A stretch of DNA of 6,351 bases from DSXH01 sp964532065 (GTDB lineage Bacteria > Bacteroidota > Ignavibacteria > Ignavibacteriales > Melioribacteraceae). How positions within the stretch are numbered: position 1 is the first letter of the stretch; each line of letters starts with the position of its first letter. The notes below the pieces were generated by a model, which was not told the DNA's origin, made no database searches, and saw only the letters and a program-made list of their open reading frames with translations. Positions 1-6,351 of the stretch are shown here, in pieces. The position numbers were made by a program, and so were the translations under genes. The stretch spans positions 1 through 6,351 of the forward strand of contig CAZHHG010000123.1 of the NCBI GenBank assembly GCA_964532065.1. Reading direction: 5' to 3'.

Positions 1-2117
1 AAATTGAAAAACAGAGTATCATAAATAAGCTTAAAGAAAATAAAGAGAACGCATTCCTTTCGAAAGAACTCGCTACTATTCATACGGAGGTCCCTTTCGA
101 GTTCAATCTGAATGATGCCTTATATGAAAAACCCGATTTTGAGAAACTTATAAAGCTCCTAGGCGAGCTTGAGTTTAAATCATTCGTTACAAGAATCAAA
201 AAACTGTTTACCGAAGAAAATGATGAGTCAGCAAAAGTTGAAACTGAAGTAGAGCAACTTCCCGAAGAGAATATCCAGGTATTCGAAAAGAAAAAAGTAA
301 ACTATAAATTGATAACCGGGAAAAAAGAAGCCGAGGAATTGGCAGTACAATTACTGAATTCTGATCAATTGGTTTTCGATACAGAGACCGATTCGCTAAA
401 TACACTTGATGTTAATCTGGCCGGGTGTGCTTTTGCCGTCAAACCGAAAGAAGCATTTTTTGTGGCTGTTAATCCAAGCCGGGAATCATCAGGATTATTT
501 GCTTCCGACCTGTCTGAAAGATTACCTGTTGAGCAATTTATAAAAATATTCAGGCCTGTCTTCGAAAGCGAAAATGTTAAAAAGATCTGTCAAAACGGTA
601 AATATGATATATCTGTTTTAAGGCATTACGGCATTAAGGTTAATAATTTTTATTTCGATACAATGCTGGCTAGTTATGTAATTGATCCTGATCAGAAGCA
701 CGGTATGGACGACCTCTCCGAGAAATATCTGAACTACAGGCCAATTCCCCTTCTCGAATTAATCGGTTCAAAGAAAACTCCGGAGAAAATATTCGAAGTC
801 GATCCTGCCAGACTATCCGATTACTCTTGTGAAGATGCCGATATAACATTCAGACTTTATGAACTAATGAAACCAGTTCTAAAAAAAGAGGGACTTGAAA
901 AAGTAGCATACGAAATAGAATTTCCGTTAGCTCCAGTACTAGAAGATATGGAGAGAACAGGAATAAGGATCGATACAAAAAGTCTGGAATTATTTTCGGA
1001 GGATCTTCAGGTTAAGCTGGATGAATATTCAGAGAAAATTTATGGTTTTGCGGGAGAAACATTCAATATCAATTCTACACAGCAGCTTCAGAAAATATTA
1101 TTTGATAAGCTCAAACTGCCTCCTACAACAAAAACAAAAACCGGATATTCAACCGATGTACGTGCTCTCGAATCATTGAAAGGTTCTCATGAAATAATTG
1201 ATATCATAATGGATTACCGTCAAGTCGCAAAACTAAAATCTACATATGCAGATTCTTTACCCGAACTTATAGAACCCGGTACAGGAAGAATCCATACAAC
1301 CTACAATCAGACGGTGGCTTCGACCGGACGGCTCTCCAGCATCGATCCTAACCTTCAGAATATTCCGATCAGAACTGAATTGGGAAAGGAGATCCGTAAA
1401 GCTTTTGTTGCAAGGGATGAGAATCATCTTATACTAAGTGCCGATTACAGCCAGATCGAACTTAGAATTATGGCCAGTATTTGCGGTGATCAGAATTTAT
1501 TGGAGGCTTTCCGTAATAACGAAGATATCCATCGGCGTACTGCTGCTCTCGTCTTCAATGTTGATCCGGCCGATGTTAATCCTGACATGCGAAGAAAAGC
1601 TAAAGAGGTGAACTTTGGTATACTCTACGGACTCGGTCCATTCGGATTAAAATCCAGGCTCGGCATAACACAACAAGAAGCAAAAGCGATTATAGATAAT
1701 TATTTTAATTCTTTTAAAAATGTTAGAAAGTTCATGACGGATTCTGTAAAGAAAGCGCAGAATAAAGGTTTTGCCGAGACTTTAACAGGCCGCAGAAGAT
1801 TCCTGAAAAATATAAACAGCAACAACAGAATAATTAGACAGTTCGAGGAACGTGTCGCAATTAACATGCCGATCCAGGGTACGGCTGCCGATATGATAAA
1901 ACTTGCAATGATAAAAATCCATTCAGAACTAAGCAGGCTTAAGCTGAAGAGTAAAATGGTTCTTCAGGTTCATGACGAACTTGTATTCGATGCACACAAA
2001 GACGAATTAGAGCGCTTGATACCTCTAATTAAAAATTTGATGGAAGAAGCGATGCCCCTGGATGTGCCGATTGTTGTGGAAACAGGTACAGGAGAAAACT
2101 GGCTGGACGCTCATTAA
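1..2117 (+). CDS. polA: DNA polymerase I (5'-truncated by window edge)
   Basis: Family A DNA polymerase, acting in the cytoplasm in Okazaki-fragment maturation and repair. The frame is open to the left edge (first full codon at 3), giving 704 visible residues against about 930 for typical PolA, so roughly the first 220 residues, most of the 5'-nuclease domain, lie outside. Visible residues 1-70 match the end of that domain (LSKELATIHTEVPF). An acidic linker follows at about 70-100. The 3'-5' exonuclease is intact: FDTETDSL with D and E at 378 and 384, KYD at 600-608, and YSCED at 822-836. The polymerase domain carries TGRLSS, motif A DYSQIELR (Asp at 1443), motif B RRKAKEVNFGILYGL (1590-1634; Arg, Lys, Phe, Tyr conserved) and motif C QVHDELVF (Asp-Glu at 1974-1979). 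It ends with the family-typical GENWLDAH. The TTG at 309 is internal and not a start. The next genes converge on it. Identification is secure; proofreading activity is predicted from the conserved residues. Confidence 0.98.
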   Translation, partial: IEKQSIINKLKENKENAFLSKELATIHTEVPFEFNLNDALYEKPDFEKLIKLLGELEFKSFVTRIKKLFTEENDESAKVETEVEQLPEENIQVFEKKKVNYKLITGKKEAEELAVQLLNSDQLVFDTETDSLNTLDVNLAGCAFAVKPKEAFFVAVNPSRESSGLFASDLSERLPVEQFIKIFRPVFESENVKKICQNGKYDISVLRHYGIKVNNFYFDTMLASYVIDPDQKHGMDDLSEKYLNYRPIPLLELIGSKKTPEKIFEVDPARLSDYSCEDADITFRLYELMKPVLKKEGLEKVAYEIEFPLAPVLEDMERTGIRIDTKSLELFSEDLQVKLDEYSEKIYGFAGETFNINSTQQLQKILFDKLKLPPTTKTKTGYSTDVRALESLKGSHEIIDIIMDYRQVAKLKSTYADSLPELIEPGTGRIHTTYNQTVASTGRLSSIDPNLQNIPIRTELGKEIRKAFVARDENHLILSADYSQIELRIMASICGDQNLLEAFRNNEDIHRRTAALVFNVDPADVNPDMRRKAKEVNFGILYGLGPFGLKSRLGITQQEAKAIIDNYFNSFKNVRKFMTDSVKKAQNKGFAETLTGRRRFLKNINSNNRIIRQFEERVAINMPIQGTAADMIKLAMIKIHSELSRLKLKSKMVLQVHDELVFDAHKDELERLIPLIKNLMEEAMPLDVPIVVETGTGENWLDAH

Positions 2118-2143
2118 GTATTTTAAGTTAGTCTGAGAACTGC

Positions 2144-2160
2144 ACAAATGATATTTGTTT
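2144..2160 (+). terminator. weak hairpin in the convergent gap, possible polA terminator
   Basis: In the 70-bp gap between the converging polA and PEGA genes, ACAAAT (2144-2149) and ATTTGT (2153-2158) form a perfect 6-bp inverted repeat with a 3-nt GAT loop, followed by two more T residues. The stem is almost wholly A-T and the T run is short, so it would be a poor intrinsic terminator. No better hairpin was seen in the gap. It could be chance; the location is the main support. Confidence 0.2.
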
Positions 2161-2187
2161 GATCAGGATAGCTGGCGTTAATATACT

Positions 2188-2913
2188 CTAGTCGAAGATA
2201 AACCTGTAAATCAGGTAACCGAAATTAATCTGAAGCAATCCGAAAGCAATACCGCTGTAGAGATCGAGACGGTCTACCTCTTTTAATTTTCCCGGATCTT
2301 TCGATTGTAAAAAGTCTTCGTAACGGTTGTCGGCTTTAATCTTAAAATATGCAGAAGTGGCACCAAGAACCGCTGCTGTTCCTAAAAGGATCTTAAACAA
2401 TTGTGAATCCGAAAACGATTCATCCTTCTCCTGTAGAGGAAAATCAAGAGGGATACGGTTATAAAGCGATAATTCACTTGAATGCACCTGTTTTGTGTAA
2501 TTCTTCTTTTTCAACATTAATGTATGAAATTGATTTACACTTATGAAGTTTGGTGTATAAGCCATAAGTGAATCGTAAATAAATACGGCTGCATCCTGCG
2601 GACTGGTATCAACATAATATTTATCGAACAAATTAAAACTGATCAGATATTCCTTATCGCATAATTTTATGTTAACCGAATCGTTTATCTCGTGTTCGTT
2701 CCACCTCTCCAGATTCTCTTTAATCGTGAGATAGTACTTACCTAATGAAACTTCTCTTCTTACTTTGCCATATCCTTCCAGCCGGTTGTTAATAAATATA
2801 AGGGCGCTGTCTTTATTTGTTTCGATTTCAAGAATGCTGATGCAATCCTGTCCGTTTATATTTATCAGACCTGTAAGCAGAAGCAATAATATTTTAAGAA
2901 TATTTTTTCTCAT
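2188..2913 (-). CDS. PEGA-domain envelope protein with two C-terminal hydrophobic segments
   Basis: Predicted exported protein of 241 residues; function unknown. The start chosen is the ATG at 2913, because it is followed at once by a signal peptide (MRKNILKILLLLLTGLINING, probable cleavage near residue 21, no lipobox) and lies 1 nt after the upstream stop. An in-frame ATG at 2985 would add 24 non-signal-like residues and overlap the upstream gene by 71 nt. Two PEGA-like beta domains are visible: a weaker one at about 27-66 (ALIFINNRLEGYGKVRREV) and a clear one at about 98-141 (TSPQDAAVFIYDSLMAYTPN, the usual S-P-x-x-A-x-V-x-x-D...TP pattern). Residues about 172-190 and 217-238 are hydrophobic or aromatic and probably membrane segments, separated by a charged helix with YEDFLQSKDPGKLKEVDR. 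PEGA domains are generally found in surface or periplasmic proteins and are thought to mediate binding. It is the last gene of the three-gene minus-strand unit. The PEGA call is by motif only. Confidence 0.8.
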   Translation of the reverse strand: MRKNILKILLLLLTGLININGQDCISILEIETNKDSALIFINNRLEGYGKVRREVSLGKYYLTIKENLERWNEHEINDSVNIKLCDKEYLISFNLFDKYYVDTSPQDAAVFIYDSLMAYTPNFISVNQFHTLMLKKKNYTKQVHSSELSLYNRIPLDFPLQEKDESFSDSQLFKILLGTAAVLGATSAYFKIKADNRYEDFLQSKDPGKLKEVDRLDLYSGIAFGLLQINFGYLIYRFIFD

Positions 2914-2917
2914 TTCA
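2911..2917 (-). promoter_or_regulatory. stop-start junction, probable translational coupling
   Basis: Read on the minus strand, the propeller lipoprotein gene ends in TGA (2917-2915) and, after a single A, the PEGA gene begins with ATG (2913-2911). The 20 nt upstream show no Shine-Dalgarno-like purine tract. Re-initiation by ribosomes finishing the upstream gene is the likely way this start is used, though leaderless or SD-independent initiation is common in Bacteroidota-type bacteria. Confidence 0.55.
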
Positions 2918-4066
2918 ATTGATACTGAATGTTCTGTAAGCATGTATGTTGCCCCTGTCCGATCCAAGGTAAAGAATTCCGTCACGGAGCAGAGGTGTAA
3001 GCTTAACTCTTCTTTCGAATTCCACTGTTTTGAAGACCAAACCGAGAGAAGAACTAATCAGATGGACTTTTTTATTTGCATCAGGTTGTATCAAAACAGT
3101 TTTTGTAAGAAGAGGGGTTGTATTTATCGAACCGTTTGTATCGTATGCCCAGATTTTTTTGCCCGTTTCTTTATTAAGTGAGTATACTCTTCCCGATAAA
3201 TTCCCGACAATAACTTTTTCATCATCAAAAACAGGAGTCGCAATTATCCTGGCCCCTGTGCCATATTTCCAGTTAACTTTCCTGGTGTCTGTATCAAATG
3301 AATAAAGGTAACCATTACTGTCGCCGAAATAAATAATATCTCCATCGAATGTAAATCCACTTTCAATCGGAGAGGACAGGTGCTGCCTGAAAATTATTGT
3401 CCCGTCATTTCGACTCATCAAAATCAGTTCACCTTGCATCGTTCCGAGTGCAATTAAGTCATCGTTAGCGGCTGGAGATGACAATACAGATTCATTTATT
3501 CTAACCGAATATTCCCGTTGAGCCGCATAATTGTACTTTATTAACTCTCCCCTGTCAGTAAGAACAATTATACCATCCTGCAATCTGATCATCTCATTTG
3601 TAACTGAACCGTTAATTCTATCTTCGGCGAGTATCTTATTGTTAACGTAATCGAACATAATCAATCTGGAATAGAACTGATTTTTTTCATTAACAATAAA
3701 AAATATTCTAAGGTTGTTTACTACCGGTGCAACAGAAATTGCGCCCGTGTATTTTTCATATCCGACAGCTTTACCGTTTTCTTTATCGTAGGCGTAAATT
3801 CTTCCCGAAAGATCCGCTGCAATCAAATATTCATCTATTATAAGTAACGAAGTATTAGGCTGGCTTCCATTAGTAACTGTTGTCCATAACCATTCGAGGC
3901 TATCGGAGATCGATTCAGGTTCATAGAAAATCCGTCTTTCATTCTTGCCGAAAGAGAGAACGCTTTTATTATCAATAAACGTATTCTTCAGAATAAGAGG
4001 CTGTGTGCAGGATGATAAAAGAGCGAACGACGATATTATTAGAATAATCTTTTTCAAAAATCCCAT
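2915..4066 (-). CDS. BamB-like PQQ-repeat beta-propeller lipoprotein
   Basis: Predicted lipoprotein of 383 residues, close to the length of E. coli BamB (about 390). The N-terminus is a lipoprotein signal: basic MGFLKK, a hydrophobic stretch and a lipobox LSSC with the lipidated Cys at residue 20. The mature part shows eight blade signatures about 40 residues apart, near residues 85 (LSGRIYAYDKENGK), 132, 171, 210, 250 (SNGYLYSFD), 290 (LSGRVYSLNKETGKKIW), 331 and 370 (DRGNIHAY). This fits an eight-bladed propeller closed by the N-terminal strand around W58-W61. In the BamB family such propellers are non-enzymatic scaffolds that bind the outer-membrane barrel BamA. No PQQ-dependent dehydrogenase features were noticed. 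It overlaps the upstream barrel-protein gene by 13 nt, which suggests, but does not prove, that it partners that barrel. Which membrane it is anchored in cannot be read. I leave the symbol blank because orthology to bamB is not shown; the fold call is strong. Confidence 0.88.
   Translation of the reverse strand: MGFLKKIILIISSFALLSSCTQPLILKNTFIDNKSVLSFGKNERRIFYEPESISDSLEWLWTTVTNGSQPNTSLLIIDEYLIAADLSGRIYAYDKENGKAVGYEKYTGAISVAPVVNNLRIFFIVNEKNQFYSRLIMFDYVNNKILAEDRINGSVTNEMIRLQDGIIVLTDRGELIKYNYAAQREYSVRINESVLSSPAANDDLIALGTMQGELILMSRNDGTIIFRQHLSSPIESGFTFDGDIIYFGDSNGYLYSFDTDTRKVNWKYGTGARIIATPVFDDEKVIVGNLSGRVYSLNKETGKKIWAYDTNGSINTTPLLTKTVLIQPDANKKVHLISSSLGLVFKTVEFERRVKLTPLLRDGILYLGSDRGNIHAYRTFSIN
4054..4066 (-). 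promoter_or_regulatory. 13-nt overlap of barrel gene stop and lipoprotein gene start
   Basis: On the minus strand the lipoprotein ATG (4066-4064) lies inside the last codons of the barrel gene, whose TGA is at 4056-4054. The two frames share 13 nt (ATGGGATTTTTGA). No Shine-Dalgarno-like sequence precedes the ATG. This indicates a single mRNA and probable coupled translation. The lipoprotein start is well fixed because the signal peptide follows directly. Confidence 0.75.
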
Positions 4067-6351
4067 CCGAAGAAAAACTGATAAAACAATCGGGGCTGAA
4101 ACTGCGAGAAATTCTTCTCTATCTTTTTACCGATATCATACCTTAGTGTAAGTGCATTAAATAGATTAATCCTGAATCCTAATCCGACGCTTCCCAGGGT
4201 CTCTTTATACTTATCATCCCACGCCGAGCCGGCATCGAAAAAGAGTGCTCCTCGTACTTCGAAAAGATTAAGTCCAATGAACGGTAATCTTATATAAAAC
4301 TGGTCGATCATTGGAAATCTTAATTCCATCGATGTAAGCCAGAGTTTTTCGCCTCGTATTGACCATCTGGGCCAGCCTCTTAAATCCCAGCTCCCTCCAG
4401 CAAAATATCTACGCGCTTCTTTACCATGATTAATAAAGAATGCTGCCCGCCCCGCAACAGCGCTTCTAAGACCTAACCTGAAATATTTTCTGTAATCAGC
4501 AATAAAAGAGAAATAATTAAGGTTGCTGAATTTTACATCACTGGTATATCCCAATAGTACTCTTAAGCGGGATCCGTCTATCGGTCCGGATGAAGCCCAT
4601 ATCGAATTGTCGTGAACAAAAGATAGCGTGTTAGAGACCATCAGAGATTTTCTAGTGATAAATTTCTCTATAATTTCTTTATCAGAATTCGCAATGCTTA
4701 CAGAAGCTTCAAGACGTTGAAAAGTTGAGAAAGGAAAGTAAAGCTCGAAAAATCCGCCGTATACGCGTTCGTAGAAATAGACATCCGACTCACGAATATC
4801 ATATCGCCTTCCCGAATAATTGAAAATTCCATATCCGTAATTAGTCCGCCCGCTTAAACTGAGACGTGTGATAGCGACATTAAAATTCTTTAGTATTTCA
4901 CTCTGTACTTCTGCGGTGTTATAGAGATAGAAAAGATATCTGTCGTCTCCGAGCAGGTCGCTTAAGCCCAGCAGTGCTCCGCCTCTCGAACCGAATACAG
5001 GGTCAGTAATCAGCTGGCCAACCGCATAATCGAGTGTGTATTCACGTTCATAAACAAGTCTGTCGGTTTCAGCGGGAAGAGATATTCTCCTTTCAATCCA
5101 TCGGGCGCGAGCCTTTGTAAAATCACTTTGCAGAGTGGCAAATCCGGACGCATCAACTGTATCCAAATTCAGATTGTAAAACTGGAAAGAGAAATTCTCA
5201 AAGGCTGAAGTAACAATGTTTTTAGTGTCGGTAAATGTAAAGCTGTAAACACTTGTAACAAATCCAGTCACCTGCTCAATTTTATTTTGCTTATTACTTG
5301 AGCCGTAGTTCATCCTATAAATATTGTATGTCCCGTCGTAATCACAGGTAAAATAGATTTGATTAAAATCGGGTGTGAATGAGGGAGTTGAAATGTTAGC
5401 ATTAATATATGTTAAATAGTTAATCTGTTTTGTGTTGATGTCGTACTCAAAAAGATTATTCTTCTGTCTGAACTCGCCAGCAGTTCTATCCGAAGCAAAT
5501 ATTATTTTCAAATCATATTTGTCGAATACCGGATCGATATCCTGATAATAATCGTTTGTCAGACGCACCAATTCTGATTTTTCGATGTCGAAAGTATAGA
5601 TGTCGTTATACCCTTTCCTGTCTGTAGCGCTGAAAACTATGAGATTTCCATTCCGGGAAAAATTTGGTGAACGAATTGATATCAGATCATCAAATCTTAG
5701 TGTTGCGGCAATTTCCTCATCATAAATAGAATATAGATGTATAACGTCCTTTCCAAGTGATTTTGTAATAAACGCGAGTAGGCCTTTGTCCGATAATCCG
5801 AGTGAATTTTCGAGAAGATGGAACGACTCAAAATCAGATTCCCTTTCTCCTTCAATAAGGATTTCCGGATCGATATAATCCTCAAGATCTAAATCGTACT
5901 TCATTCTGAAAAGGGATGTATAACCGTTATGATTCCCGATAAAGTAGATTTCCTTCTCTCCGTTCCGATCAAAATAAACCGGATCGAAATTGAATCCTTT
6001 ATTTGTAATCCGTTTCGATTTAATAAAATGAGGATAACGCGCTTCATAAAGGGGGAAATATTCCTGCCTCAAAGTAAATGTGAAATAATTATCTATCTCC
6101 TCGAATTTGTCGCCAAGTGTAAATTCCAGATTCTCCCTGAATGAATTAAACCTCCAGAAATTTTCTAGAAGGAGAAGGATTTTTTCCTCGCCGTATTTCG
6201 CGGCAACAAACTCAAGGAATTTCTGGCCTTCTTTGTAGATAATATAACCGTAGACATTATCAAGGTTTTCGAGTGTTACAAAATTTCCGTTCAGGACAAG
6301 GTCGCGCATAACCATTTCTGATTGTGTATCCCAGTCGAACGACCAGTATTC
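4054..6351 (-). CDS. peptidase-MA-like / PD40 propeller / Omp85-type barrel fusion protein (N-terminus outside window)
   Basis: Large predicted outer-membrane protein; 765 residues are visible and the frame stays open to the right edge, so the ATG at 6315 is internal. Visible residues 1-100 begin EYWSFDWDTQSE and continue with a helical stretch (VYGYIIYKEGQKFLEF, YGEEKILLLLENFW) like the region after the zinc site in peptidase-MA/gluzincin proteins; the HExxH motif would lie upstream and is not visible. Residues about 115-395 are a TolB/PD40-like propeller (SPNFSRNGNLIVFSATDR, YNDIYTFDIEKSELVRLT, DPVFDKYDLKIIFASDR, YDGTYNIYRMNY). From about 430 to the end is an Omp85/BamA-like beta-barrel: SDLLGDDRYLFYLY, GPIDGSRLRV, LRGW (657-660, matching the conserved loop-6 V/L-R-G-aromatic motif), MELRFPM, LFFDAGSAWD, and an aromatic beta-signal ending in Phe. 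No POTRA domains lie between propeller and barrel. The propeller should be periplasmic. Cargo and function are unknown; whether the protease domain is active cannot be judged here. Confidence 0.85.
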   Translation of the reverse strand, partial: EYWSFDWDTQSEMVMRDLVLNGNFVTLENLDNVYGYIIYKEGQKFLEFVAAKYGEEKILLLLENFWRFNSFRENLEFTLGDKFEEIDNYFTFTLRQEYFPLYEARYPHFIKSKRITNKGFNFDPVYFDRNGEKEIYFIGNHNGYTSLFRMKYDLDLEDYIDPEILIEGERESDFESFHLLENSLGLSDKGLLAFITKSLGKDVIHLYSIYDEEIAATLRFDDLISIRSPNFSRNGNLIVFSATDRKGYNDIYTFDIEKSELVRLTNDYYQDIDPVFDKYDLKIIFASDRTAGEFRQKNNLFEYDINTKQINYLTYINANISTPSFTPDFNQIYFTCDYDGTYNIYRMNYGSSNKQNKIEQVTGFVTSVYSFTFTDTKNIVTSAFENFSFQFYNLNLDTVDASGFATLQSDFTKARARWIERRISLPAETDRLVYEREYTLDYAVGQLITDPVFGSRGGALLGLSDLLGDDRYLFYLYNTAEVQSEILKNFNVAITRLSLSGRTNYGYGIFNYSGRRYDIRESDVYFYERVYGGFFELYFPFSTFQRLEASVSIANSDKEIIEKFITRKSLMVSNTLSFVHDNSIWASSGPIDGSRLRVLLGYTSDVKFSNLNYFSFIADYRKYFRLGLRSAVAGRAAFFINHGKEARRYFAGGSWDLRGWPRWSIRGEKLWLTSMELRFPMIDQFYIRLPFIGLNLFEVRGALFFDAGSAWDDKYKETLGSVGLGFRINLFNALTLRYDIGKKIEKNFSQFQPRLFYQFFFGWDF

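Noticed and set aside
208..405. Minus-strand open frame of 65 codons
   Set aside because: Antisense to the PolA linker and exonuclease region; its hydrophobic look reflects the reverse of Lys/Glu-rich codons.
309..2117. A 602-residue coding region starting at the TTG at 309
   Set aside because: The same frame is open to the left edge and the upstream 102 codons encode recognisable PolA sequence (end of the 5'-nuclease domain), so the TTG is an internal Leu codon.
2765..3305. Two plus-strand open frames (2765-3181 and 3030-3305)
   Set aside because: Both lie antisense to the well-supported lipoprotein and PEGA genes; their translations show no domain-like pattern, so they are shadow frames.
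3945..4151. Plus-strand open frame of 68 codons across the barrel-lipoprotein junction
   Set aside because: Antisense to two confident genes, with no recognisable protein features.
5697..6144. Small open frames at 5697-5885 (minus) and 5929-6144 (plus)
   Set aside because: Both fall inside the propeller part of the barrel fusion in other frames and show no independent coding evidence.
4054..6315. A complete 753-residue protein starting at the ATG at 6315
   Set aside because: The frame continues without a stop to 6351 and the upstream residues fit the peptidase-MA-like domain; no signal peptide follows the ATG, which an outer-membrane barrel protein would need.
4054..6351. Calling the barrel protein BamA
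   Set aside because: No POTRA domains lie before the barrel; a TolB-like propeller and a peptidase-like tail occupy that place, so the essential BamA is probably encoded elsewhere.
4054..6351. Calling the protein TolB because of the PD40 repeats
   Set aside because: TolB is a soluble protein of about 430 residues; here the propeller is embedded in a much larger chain ending in an outer-membrane barrel.
1..6351. Transfer RNAs, ribosomal RNA, CRISPR arrays, insertion sequences, attachment sites or replication origins
   Set aside because: Nearly all bases are accounted for by four genes; no regularly spaced direct repeats, terminal inverted repeats, transposase-like frames or tRNA-like folds were seen.

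Overview
The window looks like a dense chromosomal segment from a Gram-negative, moderately AT-rich bacterium of the Bacteroidota/Chlorobi/Ignavibacteria group. This assignment is an inference. It rests on outer-membrane proteins on the minus strand, a lipoprotein signal, start codons without clear Shine-Dalgarno sequences, and a family mix (PD40 propeller fused to an Omp85-type barrel, PQQ propeller lipoprotein, PEGA protein) that I associate with Ignavibacteria-like genomes. No marker gene in the window fixes the species. Nearly every base is coding; the only real intergenic gap is about 70 bp (2118-2187).

Left part (1-2117, plus strand): the 3' three quarters of polA, encoding DNA polymerase I. 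The window cuts into the C-terminal end of the 5'-nuclease domain. The proofreading 3'-5' exonuclease and the family A polymerase domains are complete, with all catalytic motifs intact.

Right part (2188-6351, minus strand, read right to left): three tightly packed genes convergent with polA. The first, open at the right window edge, encodes a large envelope protein. It combines the tail of what looks like a peptidase-MA (gluzincin) domain, a TolB/PD40-like beta-propeller and a C-terminal Omp85/BamA-like beta-barrel with an LRGW motif and a C-terminal Phe. Its stop overlaps by 13 nt the start of the second gene, a BamB-like lipoprotein with eight visible PQQ-propeller blade signatures. One nucleotide after that gene's stop begins the third, a 241-residue protein with a signal peptide, two PEGA-like domains and two C-terminal hydrophobic segments.

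The three minus-strand genes are almost certainly one transcript with coupled translation. They suggest a cell-envelope module: an outer-membrane barrel with its own periplasmic propeller (and perhaps protease), plus an accessory propeller lipoprotein and a PEGA protein. The module's substrate or purpose cannot be read from the sequence. polA appears to be an unrelated housekeeping neighbour. No RNA genes, mobile elements, CRISPR arrays or phage traces were seen.
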